Positions 56,131 through 63,806 of a stretch of 64,000 bases of DNA are shown in pieces. Source of the DNA: Streptomyces sp. L-9-10 (GTDB lineage: Bacteria; Actinomycetota; Actinomycetes; Streptomycetales; Streptomycetaceae); contig NZ_PHRF01000020.1 in the NCBI RefSeq assembly GCF_004151105.1, positions 62,001-126,000 on the forward strand, written 5' to 3'. A model generated the notes under the pieces. It worked only from the letters and a program-made list of their open reading frames with translations, made no database searches and was not told the origin of the DNA. A program made the translations under genes and the position numbers. Positions within the stretch are counted from its first letter, which is position 1; every line of letters begins with the position of its first letter.

Positions 56131-56934
56131 CTACATTCTGAGCGGGCGTACCACGCTGCCCAGGACTCGGTCGGCGGGGAAGTAGCCCACTATGCGTGAG
56201 TCGAGGCTGCTCACGTCGTTGTCGCCGAGCAGTACCAGGCTGCCGGGCGGCACCAGCTCGCCCGTGGTGCCGGACAGGAGGGGAACCCGGTCGGTCGGTA
56301 CGGGGTTGCCGGGTACCGCCGCGACGCGCTTGATCAGCCATTCACGGTCGGTGAGGCCGCGGCCCCCGGCCGCGCGTCCCACCGGTGGCCTGGTCCAGCG
56401 CGCGGCGGGCGCGGGACGTTCGACCACGACCACCTGGCCCGGCGCGGGCGAGCTGTCCCGGCGTACGAGCACCAGGTCGCCGTCGCGGTAGGCGGGCCGC
56501 ATGCTCTCACCGCGTACGGTCACGGCCACCAGCTTGCGCCCAAGCCACGCGGACCCCAGAGTCGACGCCACCGCGGCCAGAGCGCACAGCAGGGCCGGCA
56601 GACGTGCGTCGATGAGCAGGAGCAGCGGCGCCGCGGCCCAGACCGACGCGGTCACCAGCCGCACCCCTGTCAGGCCCGTCAGGACATCCAGAGGCCGCCG
56701 CGGTGCCGGGGCCTCCTCGCCCAGCAGTCTTTCGGCGGGCAGCGCGGCGTCCAGCAGTCTTTCGGCGGGCAGCACGGCGTCCAGCAGTCTTTCGGCGGGC
56801 AGCACGGCGTCCAGCAGTCTTTCGGCGGGCAGCACGGCCAGTACATGATCGGGCAGGGAGGCGCGCGCCTCGCCGACGGGCTTCCCCATCGCCTGTTCCG
56901 GCTGATCGTCGGCGGGCGCTTGCTCGGTCGTCAT
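56131..56934 (-). CDS. S26 family signal peptidase with N-terminal repeats
   Basis: 267 residues from the ATG at 56934. Residues 35-74 are four exact-type copies of LPAERLLDAV. Two hydrophobic segments follow (about 92-108, 112-126). The S26 catalytic domain contains Ser144 (RGESMRPAYRDGDLVLVRR), Lys202 (WLIKRVAAVPG) and GDNDVSSLDSR near 237. It should cut leader peptides at the outer membrane face. It is the last gene of the peptide operon and overlaps the ABC stop by 4 bases, so its likely substrate is the Cys-rich precursor. Confidence 0.9.
   Translation of the reverse strand: MTTEQAPADDQPEQAMGKPVGEARASLPDHVLAVLPAERLLDAVLPAERLLDAVLPAERLLDAALPAERLLGEEAPAPRRPLDVLTGLTGVRLVTASVWAAAPLLLLIDARLPALLCALAAVASTLGSAWLGRKLVAVTVRGESMRPAYRDGDLVLVRRDSSPAPGQVVVVERPAPAARWTRPPVGRAAGGRGLTDREWLIKRVAAVPGNPVPTDRVPLLSGTTGELVPPGSLVLLGDNDVSSLDSRIVGYFPADRVLGSVVRPLRM
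56722..56841. repeat. 30-bp in-frame repeat, four copies
   Basis: The units start at 56722, 56752, 56782 and 56812 (CAGCAGTCTTTCGGCGGGCA as first 20 bases). They are nearly identical at DNA level, so the expansion is recent. They encode the LPAERLLDAV repeats of the signal peptidase. Confidence 0.9.
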
Positions 56935-58832
56935 GCCTGTCCTCCCATGGCGCTCCGTTGATCCGCCTCGGCCCGGTAGCCGGACGCCTGGAGCAGGAAC
57001 AGCCGCGCGTACTCGCCCTCGGAGGCCATCAGCGCCGCGTGGTCGCCCCGTTCGGTTACGCGGCCGTCCGAGAGGACGACGATGGAGTCGGCGTCCCGTA
57101 CGGCGCCCAGGCGGTGCGAGATCAGCAGGCTGGTCCGTCCGCCGCGGTACTTCCTGAGCGAGGCATGGATCTCGGCCTCCGCCTCCGCGTCCAGTCCCGC
57201 CGAAGGCTCGTCGAGGATCATCAGATCGTGCCGGTCCCGCAGGAACGCCCGTGCCAGGGCCAGCCGTTGCCACTGCCCGCCGGAGAGCACCACCCCCGTC
57301 TCCGGGTCGTCCTTCTCGGATTCCGTGAAGAACAGGCGTGACAGCAAGGTGCCGTATCCGCTGGGGAGAGCGGCGAGTTTCCCGTGGATCCCCGCGCGAG
57401 TGGCCGCCGTCCGGAGCCGGGCGTGGTCGTCGAGCGACTCCAGATCGCCGAGCGCGATGTTCTCCGCGGCCGTCATGTCGTAGTGCATGTAGTCCTGGAA
57501 CACCGCGCCGATCCGCCGCCGCAGTTCGGCCGGGTCGACGTCACGCACATCCACGCCGTCCCAGAGGATCGCTCCCCGGGTGGGATCATAAAATCGGCAG
57601 ATCAGCTTGACCAGCGTCGACTTGCCCGCGCCGTTGAGTCCGACGAGGGCCAGGGAGCCGCCGTACGGGAGATACAGATCGACTCCGCGCAACACCCATG
57701 GATGGTCGTCCGAGTAACGGAACCAGACATCCCGCAGCTCGATCCCGCACCGGAGGCCCGGCAGCGCCCGCGGGGTGGCGGGGACAGGGAGTTCAGGGCC
57801 GGCCGAGGTCACGGTCATATAGTGATCAAACATAAGAAGAGCCTGATGAATGAGGGCGATCTGTCCTGCGAGTGCGGCCAGAGCGGTCTGCACCCCGGCC
57901 ACCGCGGCGACGAACATGGTGATGTCACCCACCGAGAGTGTTCCGGCATGTGCTGAGCCCACAGCCCAGAGCAGTCCGCCGCCGCTCACCAGCGCGGCCA
58001 GCAGACCGAGCCCGGTCTGGACGAGGGCCTCCCGGCGGTCCACCGACCGCTTCGCCGCGTCCGTGACCCGGCGCTCATCCAGCATCCGTCCGCGCAGGAA
58101 GGCCCCAATGCCGAACAGCCTTACCTCCTTGGCCGCGTCGACACCGGTCAGCAACTGGCTGTAGAAGATCTCCCGCCGTTCCGCCGGCCCCACCGCCAGG
58201 AACATCCGCGCCCTTCGCCGCGACAGCGCCAGCTCGGCGATCAGCATCGGCACCCCGGCCAGCAGCACCAGCGCGGTCATCACCGGGCTGACCAGCAGCA
58301 GGGAGCCGAGGAACCCGGCCACGGTGATACCCGCTCGCACGCTGCCCAGCATGCTGTCGACCGTCTGGCTGGGGGTGCTTCTGCCCGCCTGGTCGGCCAG
58401 CCGCAGCCGGTCGAGGAAGCGCGGATCCTCGAACCGCGCCAGCCCGACATAGCCCCCGACCGCGGTGAACAGCCTGTCCTGAGCCAGCAGTCCGACCCGG
58501 CGGTCCATCTCCGTACGGAGGTACCGCGCCCCATGGGGGACGGTGCCGACGACCGCGGTGACCAGGGCGAGACCCGCGCCGAGAGCGATCAGCCTTCCCG
58601 CCGTGGCGCCCGCGACGAGATCGTCCAGCACCAGCTTGGTCAGCCAGGCGGTCACCACCGGGAGTGAGCCGGTGACGAGCATGAGCACGCAGTAGAGCGC
58701 CAGGGGGCCGGGGGCCGCGGTGGCCGTCAACGCGCAGGCCGCGACGGCCATTCGTACCGTGGAGAGCGAGCGCCCGCCGTTGCCCTCCGCGCCTGTCGTG
58801 CCGGTGTGCGCGCTCTCGGTACGGGCACTCAT
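56931..58832 (-). CDS. ABC exporter, fused permease and ATPase
   Basis: 633 residues. An exporter-type six-helix membrane domain (about 35-330) is followed by the nucleotide-binding domain. Walker A GLNGAGKST is at 398-406, the signature LSGGQWQRLALARAF at 516-530 and Walker B DLMILDEPSAGLD ends near 548. There is no N-terminal C39 peptidase domain, which explains the separate S26 peptidase. A 20-residue insert before the signature (FFTESEKDDPETG) is like peptide exporters of lantibiotic/RiPP clusters. It probably exports the Cys-rich peptide. It is coupled by 4-bp overlaps at both ends. Confidence 0.93.
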   Translation of the reverse strand: MSARTESAHTGTTGAEGNGGRSLSTVRMAVAACALTATAAPGPLALYCVLMLVTGSLPVVTAWLTKLVLDDLVAGATAGRLIALGAGLALVTAVVGTVPHGARYLRTEMDRRVGLLAQDRLFTAVGGYVGLARFEDPRFLDRLRLADQAGRSTPSQTVDSMLGSVRAGITVAGFLGSLLLVSPVMTALVLLAGVPMLIAELALSRRRARMFLAVGPAERREIFYSQLLTGVDAAKEVRLFGIGAFLRGRMLDERRVTDAAKRSVDRREALVQTGLGLLAALVSGGGLLWAVGSAHAGTLSVGDITMFVAAVAGVQTALAALAGQIALIHQALLMFDHYMTVTSAGPELPVPATPRALPGLRCGIELRDVWFRYSDDHPWVLRGVDLYLPYGGSLALVGLNGAGKSTLVKLICRFYDPTRGAILWDGVDVRDVDPAELRRRIGAVFQDYMHYDMTAAENIALGDLESLDDHARLRTAATRAGIHGKLAALPSGYGTLLSRLFFTESEKDDPETGVVLSGGQWQRLALARAFLRDRHDLMILDEPSAGLDAEAEAEIHASLRKYRGGRTSLLISHRLGAVRDADSIVVLSDGRVTERGDHAALMASEGEYARLFLLQASGYRAEADQRSAMGGQA

Positions 58833-59383
58833 GCCGGAACGACGGTGGCCGTGCCGACGCGATCCAGATCCAGGTTGTCGGTGGTGACGACGAGCGTGCC
58901 CTTCCCGTCACGGGCCACCTGGAGCACGGCGGGAAAGCCGATGACGGCGAAGGCCAGGGACATCGGGCCGCCCTGCTCCTCCACGACCACTTGGGCCACG
59001 GGAGCGAGTTCGGCGGCGTACGCGGCAGCCTCGTCGGGCTCTCCGACGACGACCGCCACGACCCGGCCGCGCCCGCCCGGCGCGGTCCGCGCGTACTCCA
59101 GGAACGCCGGTGTCTTCTCCCGGCAGGCCGGGCAGTCGGGAGAGAAGAAGGCCACCGCCGTGCCGTCAGCCAGCTGTTCGCGGCTCAGCCGCTCGCCCTC
59201 AGTCGTGGCCGTCTCGAAGGCGAGGACTTCGTCGCCCTTGGTCAGGGAGGCCGTGGGGCCCCGGCCCATACGGGCGAGTTCGTCGGACTGCTCCCGCAGT
59301 CGTTTGATCACGCCCACGGTCAGGATCAGGTCCAACGTACAGAGCAGCCCGACCAGTACAACCAGTCCGATCAGGATCGGCAT
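58829..59383 (-). CDS. Membrane-anchored thioredoxin-like protein (MauD/TlpA type)
   Basis: 184 residues. One N-terminal membrane helix (LIGLVVLVGLLCTLDLILTVGVI) holds a thioredoxin-fold domain outside. The active site is SPDCPACREKTP (Cys84, Cys87) and a cis-proline-like region is IGFPAVLQV. With the MauE-like neighbour it parallels MauD/MauE, which are needed for disulfide formation in methylamine dehydrogenase. It probably oxidises or isomerises disulfides of the exported Cys-rich peptide. GAGGAGAG precedes the ATG. Confidence 0.9.
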   Translation of the reverse strand: MPILIGLVVLVGLLCTLDLILTVGVIKRLREQSDELARMGRGPTASLTKGDEVLAFETATTEGERLSREQLADGTAVAFFSPDCPACREKTPAFLEYARTAPGGRGRVVAVVVGEPDEAAAYAAELAPVAQVVVEEQGGPMSLAFAVIGFPAVLQVARDGKGTLVVTTDNLDLDRVGTATVVPA

Positions 59384-59406
59384 CTTCTCTCCTCAACTAT
59401 GACGTG

Positions 59407-59943
59407 TCAGTGGCTTACGGGACGGAACAGTCCGACGATGTCGTCCCACACGATCGCCAAGGCGCCGGCCAGCGTGCCCGCGCACACCGCCAGCAGTGCC
59501 TCGGCGGGCTGAACGCGGGCGATGGCCGGGGCCAGGGCGGCTCCGGTGACCGCGATCAGGGCGAGTGCGGCGTTCCGTGCGGCGTGCCGCGCGCCGAGTG
59601 GCGATGCCGACGCACCGAAGCAGCGGCATCGCACCCCGGTCCGCCGTGCGGCGGTGATCGCGATACCGGCGGTGAACGCCGCCAGCAGACCGGCGGCGAG
59701 GATGAATCCGGCCGTCCCGAGACCGGGGGCGAGCGGAGCGATGAGCAGCAGCACTGCCACCGATATCTCCCCGGCCACCAGGAGCAGCGCGCAGCCGCGC
59801 GCCCAGCGCTCCGGTATGACACCGAGGTCCTTCAGAGTTCGCACGAACGCCGGGAACGAGCCCGCGCCGCGCAGCTTTCCGACGGCCGCGGCGGCGAACA
59901 CCACCACAAGGCAGACGGCGCAGGCGGCTGCGACGGTCTCCAA
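59407..59943 (-). CDS. MauE-type redox membrane protein
   Basis: 178 residues from a TTG start at 59943, chosen because GGAGGAAGG stands 8 bases upstream; the longer frame runs into the precursor gene. Four or five helices are visible (AACAVCLVVVFAAAAVGKL, GCALLLVAGEISVAVLLLIAP, FILAAGLLAAFTAGIAI, LLAVCAGTLAGALAIV). The MauE hallmark GVRCRCFG (Cys106, Cys108) follows the third helix. MauE/DoxX-like proteins pass electrons between quinone and a thioredoxin partner. It is the first gene after the precursor and its hairpin. Confidence 0.88.
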   Translation of the reverse strand: METVAAACAVCLVVVFAAAAVGKLRGAGSFPAFVRTLKDLGVIPERWARGCALLLVAGEISVAVLLLIAPLAPGLGTAGFILAAGLLAAFTAGIAITAARRTGVRCRCFGASASPLGARHAARNAALALIAVTGAALAPAIARVQPAEALLAVCAGTLAGALAIVWDDIVGLFRPVSH

Positions 59944-59999
59944 GGCGCGATCCTTCCTCCGGCCGCCCCGGCCGGACCACCCCCGTGCGTGGCCCGGCC

Positions 60000-60025
60000 T
60001 CAGAGCGGGGTTGAAACCGCTCTGA
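60000..60025 (-). terminator. Hairpin directly after precursor stop
   Basis: A 9-bp perfect stem TCAGAGCGG / CCGCTCTGA with an 8-base loop starts 1 base after the TAG. It has no clean U-run. It probably slows or partly ends transcription, so that the peptide is made in excess of the export genes. Confidence 0.7.
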
Positions 60026-60026
60026 T

Positions 60027-60248
60027 CTAGCGGCAGTTGTCGCAGTACATGAAGACCCAGCCGGTGGAGCAGTTGCTGCTGTACGACCACCAGTGGTTCG
60101 CGGTGGCGTTGCAGCCCGAGCCGGTGAAGCACTTGTAACAAGGGGCCGGTGCCGCGTCCGCGTCGACCTTGGGCACGAACCGTTCGAGGAGGCTGCTCCC
60201 CATCGCTTCCATCGTCTTGAGCACGATCTGACTCCTTCTCTCGGCCAT
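60027..60248 (-). CDS. Cys-rich secreted peptide precursor (putative)
   Basis: 73 residues from the ATG at 60248; a 99-residue form from 60326 is less likely. A charged leader (1-36: MAERRSQIVLKTMEAMG..., ending VDADAAPAP) lacks a Sec-type hydrophobic core. The core (37-73) starts CYKC and ends CDNCR, with six Cys at 37, 40, 46, 60, 69 and 72. It holds a Trp-Trp pair, seven aromatic residues and many Ser/Asn/Gly. The two CxxC ends and the redox genes suggest three disulfides. No known family. Antimicrobial or signalling activity is only inferred. Confidence 0.8.
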   Translation of the reverse strand: MAERRSQIVLKTMEAMGSSLLERFVPKVDADAAPAPCYKCFTGSGCNATANHWWSYSSNCSTGWVFMYCDNCR

Positions 60249-60486
60249 GGTCCCGCCCGTTCCGCCGACTGCTTCGCCGGTGGGCGGTGGTACGAGAGGC
60301 ACTCTGCTCAGCCGGCCTTCGGCCAACCTTGTGAAGACCTGGAAAGAGCAGGTCGGCCCGGCGTTTCGAGGTCAAGGGCCGGCAGATCATCCGGGTCCGG
60401 ACGGTGAAGGTCGGCCGGGAACGGCTCCGGCGGATCCTGCGCGCACAACCGAGACCAGCCGTTACGTCAGTTAACCGTTACGTCGG
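60249..60486. other. Upstream region of the peptide operon
   Basis: This gap lies between the SARP stop and the precursor start and should carry the operon promoter. The notable part is two tandem 16-bp repeats, CCGTTACGTCAGTTAA (60459-60474) and CCGTTACGTCGGTTAA (60475-60490). They are candidates for SARP direct-repeat binding, although their distance to the start is large. At about 60345-60490 one plus-strand frame gives a Arg/Val-rich stretch that could be a transposase remnant; I cannot confirm it. Confidence 0.45.
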
Positions 60487-63357
60487 TTAAGTCGACACAC
60501 CCCGCGTGCGGGCCAGCTTCACCTGGAGGCGGCGGACGTCCTCCGTTCGGTGCTGGGCGTCGTAGAGGCTGACGGCTTGGCGCCAGTTGTGGCGGGCCTC
60601 GTCAGGCTGGGCGAGGGCGAGATGGACGTCGCCGAGGTTGGCGAGGGTGTTGGCCTCCTCGTAGAGGTTGCCAAGGTCGTGGAAGAGGGCACGGGCGCGG
60701 TGGTAGTAGGCGAGTGCCTCGTCGTGCCGGGCCGCCGCGTGGGCGATGAAGCCGAGGCTGTCGAGGGTGCAGGCCTCCCCGTCGCGGAAACCGTGCCGCC
60801 GGTGGATCTCCAGGGCCTCCTCGCAGTGAGCCATGGCCCCCCGGTAGTCCCCGATGCGGGCCTCGTACCAGCCGACGGCGTTGAGCGCGTTCGCCTGCGC
60901 CAGCGGGTCGTGGCCCACGCGATGGAGCCGCAGGCTGTGCCGGACATGGGTCAGGGCCTGCCGGTCGTCTCCCTGCTGGGCCCACGACCAGGCGGTGACG
61001 TCGTGGATGCGCGCCTGCTCGGAGAGGTCACCGGCCTCCTCGGCCGCGGCGAGGGCCGAGCCGGCGTGGTGGAGGGCGTCGTCGTGGTTGCCGGACCGGG
61101 CGCAGGCATGGGCCAGACGGCGGTGCGCCCAGGCGCGGGCGGTCCCTTCTCCGAGGCGTTCGGCCGCGGCAAGACCCGTGCGCCACAGGGCCACATGGTC
61201 GTGGAGCCGCCCTTGCCGCCAGAGGAAGCCGTCCAGCACCCGGGCCAGCTGCCACACCAGGAAGTCCCACCTCTGCCGGCCGGCGAAGCCTTGGGCGGCG
61301 AGCAGGCAGGCGTGCTCGGCGCGGAACCACGACATGACGGCCGTCTGGTCCGCCGGCGCCTGGGGGGTCACACCGTCCAGGGGCGGTTCGAGTTCCAGGT
61401 GGTGATGCTGGAGCGGGGTAAGAACCTTGGCACCGGCGCAGGCGGTGTGAAGGTAGAAGTCCAGGACGCGCCGCAGCGCCCGCTCGCGGGACTCCTCACT
61501 CTGGTCCACGGCGGCCCGCTCGGCGGCGTACAGGCGGATCAGGTCATGCATGCGGTAGCGGTAGGGCGCGGACTGCTGCACCAGGTGGACCGTCTCCAGC
61601 TCCCGCAGGGCCGCCCGGGTCTCGGCCGGTGAACGGCCGAGCAGGCTTCCGGCGGCGGCCAGACCGATCTCCGGGCCCGGCGCCGCCCCAAGGAGCCGGA
61701 AGACCTCGGCGGCCCCGTCGGTGAGGGCACGGTACGACACGAGGCAGACCGCCCGGACGTTGGCCGACAGATCACCCGCGTCCAGAGCGTCCAGCCGCGC
61801 CGACTGGTCCTGAAGTTCCTCGGCGAACACAGCCAGCGGGAACCCGGCCCTGGCAGCCGCGCGGGCTCCCACGACACTGATGGCCAGGGGCAATCCCGCG
61901 CAATGCTCCAGCACGGCGGTGACCGCCTCGGGATCGGCGGCCAGCCGGTCCTCGCCCAGATGACGCCCCAGCAAGTCCCGGGACTCGGAGGCGGTGAGCA
62001 CGTCCAGCGGCAGAAGGTACGCCCCGTGGGTGACAGCGAGCCCGGTCAGCCGGCGGCGGCTGGTGACCAGGACCGCGCATCCTGCGCTGCCCGGCAACAC
62101 CGCGGCCACCTGCGTGGCGTCCGCGGCGTTGTCCAGGACGATCAGCATGCGTCGCTCCGCGACCAGGCTGCGATAGAGCCCGGACAGTGCCTGCTGGTCC
62201 ACCGGTATCGAGCCCGAGCCCACGCCGAGTGCGTCAAGGAATACCCGGACCACGGCGGCGGGCGCCAGCGGCTCTCCCGAGGGGTCGAAACCGCGAAGGT
62301 CCACATAGAGCTGCCCGTCCGGGAACCGGTCGGTGTTCCGGTGCGCCCAGTGCACGGCGAGCGAGGTCTTCCCGACGCCGCCGCTGCCGCTGACGGCGCA
62401 CACCGCCACCGCGCCGCCGGGCTGCCCGGCCTGCCCCAGGGCCTTGTCGAGTTCGGCTAGCTCACGCTGCCGCCCGGTGAACCACGGTGGGGCGGCAGGC
62501 AGTTGGCGCGGAAGAGCACGGTCCTGCGGCGATGGGATACCGGAGGTGGGCACGGCTCCGGCCGCCGGCGCCGCGACGGCCGTCGTGCCGGGTGCGCCGG
62601 GTGCGCCGATCGCCGGGTCGTTGGCGAGGACCCGCTGATGCAGTCGCCCCAGCTCAAGGCCCGGGTCGCTCCCCAGTTCCTCGGCGAGCGCGTGCCGGAC
62701 CCGCTCGAAACATCGCAGCGCGTCGGCCGTGCGGCCGCTCCGGTAGAGCGCCAGCATGAACTGGGCGGCCAGACGCTCGTCCAGCGGAAGCGCCTCGTGG
62801 CACGCGGCCAGTTCGGTCAGCAGCGCGGCATGGTGCCCGCGGCGTAACTGAACGTCGTTACGGTCGAGTCGGCAGGCGTGCCTCTCCCCGAGCAGTGACT
62901 CCCTCAGCGAGTTGAACCACGGCGTATCCACTCCGGCGAACGGCTCGCCGCGCCACAGCCCGAGCGCCCGCTCGAACAGGACGGCCGCTCGGCCGTCGTC
63001 CGCCGCTCTCGCCTGTCCGACCAGGTCGCTGAAGACGCGCACGTCCACAACGCCGGGGTCGGCGAGCAGCGCGTAGCCCGCGGGCCGACGCACGATGGAC
63101 GCCCTGTCCGTGGAAGCCTCATCCGCCATCGAGTCAAGCGCCCGCCGCAGCCGGGAAAGATAGCTGTACAGGGTCGGCCTGCCACGCTGCGGCGGACGGA
63201 CGCCCCACACCCGATCGACCAGCCCTTCCACCGGCACAGTGCGGTTGATGTCCACCAGTAGTGCCGCGAGCACACTGCGCTGCCGCGCCGGCCCCAGGTC
63301 CACGGCGACGCCGTCGCTGTACGCCTGGATCTCCCCCAGCACACCGAATCCGATCAT
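60487..63357 (-). CDS. AfsR/SARP-family regulator (BTAD-NB-ARC-TPR)
   Basis: 956 residues from MIGFGVLGEIQAYSDG. The OmpR-like DNA-binding part (about 1-85) is followed by BTAD (about 95-245), an NB-ARC NTPase with Walker A GSGGVGKTS (324-332) and LIVLDN, and C-terminal TPRs (about 690-940). This matches AfsR-type SARPs, which switch on secondary metabolite genes. Codon 171 is TTA (62845-62847), so translation should need the bldA tRNA and be developmentally timed. It lies directly upstream of the peptide operon on the same strand, so it is the likely activator. Confidence 0.93.
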   Translation of the reverse strand: MIGFGVLGEIQAYSDGVAVDLGPARQRSVLAALLVDINRTVPVEGLVDRVWGVRPPQRGRPTLYSYLSRLRRALDSMADEASTDRASIVRRPAGYALLADPGVVDVRVFSDLVGQARAADDGRAAVLFERALGLWRGEPFAGVDTPWFNSLRESLLGERHACRLDRNDVQLRRGHHAALLTELAACHEALPLDERLAAQFMLALYRSGRTADALRCFERVRHALAEELGSDPGLELGRLHQRVLANDPAIGAPGAPGTTAVAAPAAGAVPTSGIPSPQDRALPRQLPAAPPWFTGRQRELAELDKALGQAGQPGGAVAVCAVSGSGGVGKTSLAVHWAHRNTDRFPDGQLYVDLRGFDPSGEPLAPAAVVRVFLDALGVGSGSIPVDQQALSGLYRSLVAERRMLIVLDNAADATQVAAVLPGSAGCAVLVTSRRRLTGLAVTHGAYLLPLDVLTASESRDLLGRHLGEDRLAADPEAVTAVLEHCAGLPLAISVVGARAAARAGFPLAVFAEELQDQSARLDALDAGDLSANVRAVCLVSYRALTDGAAEVFRLLGAAPGPEIGLAAAGSLLGRSPAETRAALRELETVHLVQQSAPYRYRMHDLIRLYAAERAAVDQSEESRERALRRVLDFYLHTACAGAKVLTPLQHHHLELEPPLDGVTPQAPADQTAVMSWFRAEHACLLAAQGFAGRQRWDFLVWQLARVLDGFLWRQGRLHDHVALWRTGLAAAERLGEGTARAWAHRRLAHACARSGNHDDALHHAGSALAAAEEAGDLSEQARIHDVTAWSWAQQGDDRQALTHVRHSLRLHRVGHDPLAQANALNAVGWYEARIGDYRGAMAHCEEALEIHRRHGFRDGEACTLDSLGFIAHAAARHDEALAYYHRARALFHDLGNLYEEANTLANLGDVHLALAQPDEARHNWRQAVSLYDAQHRTEDVRRLQVKLARTRGVST

Positions 63358-63479
63358 CACCGCGCCCCCCGCGCCCGCCGCCCCAAGGCTTGCCACATAC
63401 CCACCCGCCCGCCAATTCAAGAACCGAACAAGGGTTCTTAAATGCACGTGCCCCGCTTGGGTCGGTCTCAAGGTCATCC

Positions 63480-63516
63480 AAAACAAGAAACCCCAGGCCA
63501 GATTCCTGACCCGGGG
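63480..63516 (-). terminator. Intrinsic terminator after tRNA-Thr
   Basis: On the minus strand an 11-bp stem (CCCCGGGTCAG / CTGGCCTGGGG, two G-T pairs) with loop GAAT is followed by TTTCTTGTTTT. It ends the tRNA transcript and separates it from the SARP gene. Confidence 0.8.
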
Positions 63517-63528
63517 CTCTTACCTCGG

Positions 63529-63602
63529 AGCCCCCTGTCGGATTCGAACCGACGACCTACGCATTACAAGTGCGTTGCTCTGGCCAACTGAGCTAAGGAG
63601 GC
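63529..63602 (-). tRNA. tRNA-Thr (anticodon TGT)
   Basis: 74 nt. The acceptor GCCTCCT pairs with AGGGGGC (one G-T). The D-arm AGCTCAGTTGG, anticodon stem-loop CGCA-CTTGTAA-TGCG (anticodon TGT, reading ACA/ACG) and T-arm GGTTCGAATCC are all standard. CCA is not encoded. No integrase is nearby, although such tRNAs are common attachment sites. Confidence 0.96.
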
Positions 63603-63712
63603 GTGCCCGAGCAGTGTAACCGGCTTCGATCACCACCCCGCCAGAAATTTCGTTCGCGCAGGACTACTGACAGATCCCTGACGGGCAGGTACCGTCACCT
63701 CAAGTTCACCCA

Positions 63713-63728
63713 GGTGGACTAGACCCAT
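63713..63728 (+). promoter_or_regulatory. dre-like DasR site before msiK
   Basis: GGTGGACTAGACCCAT matches 12 of 16 positions of the remembered dre consensus. It shares the exact 12-mer GTGGACTAGACC with the site before the nag operon. It lies 79 bp before the msiK-like ATG. Confidence 0.6.
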
Positions 63729-63806
63729 CCCCCGCCTCCCGGCGGAGGACTCACTCCTTTACTCGGATCGTCCGGCACGTTCCTGCCGGTGAGGGGACAC
63801 ATCGCC

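Noticed and set aside
56131..60248. Lanthipeptide, sactipeptide or glycocin cluster
   Set aside because: No LanB/C/M/KC, radical SAM or glycosyltransferase gene is in the neighbourhood; only redox, export and peptidase genes are present.
60345..60490. Transposase remnant on the plus strand
   Set aside because: An Arg/Val-rich 45-residue stretch looked suggestive, but no catalytic residues or inverted ends were found. Mentioned only as a possibility.
63529..63602. tRNA as integration site of the peptide cluster
   Set aside because: No integrase, no direct repeat of the tRNA 3' end and no composition change was seen nearby.
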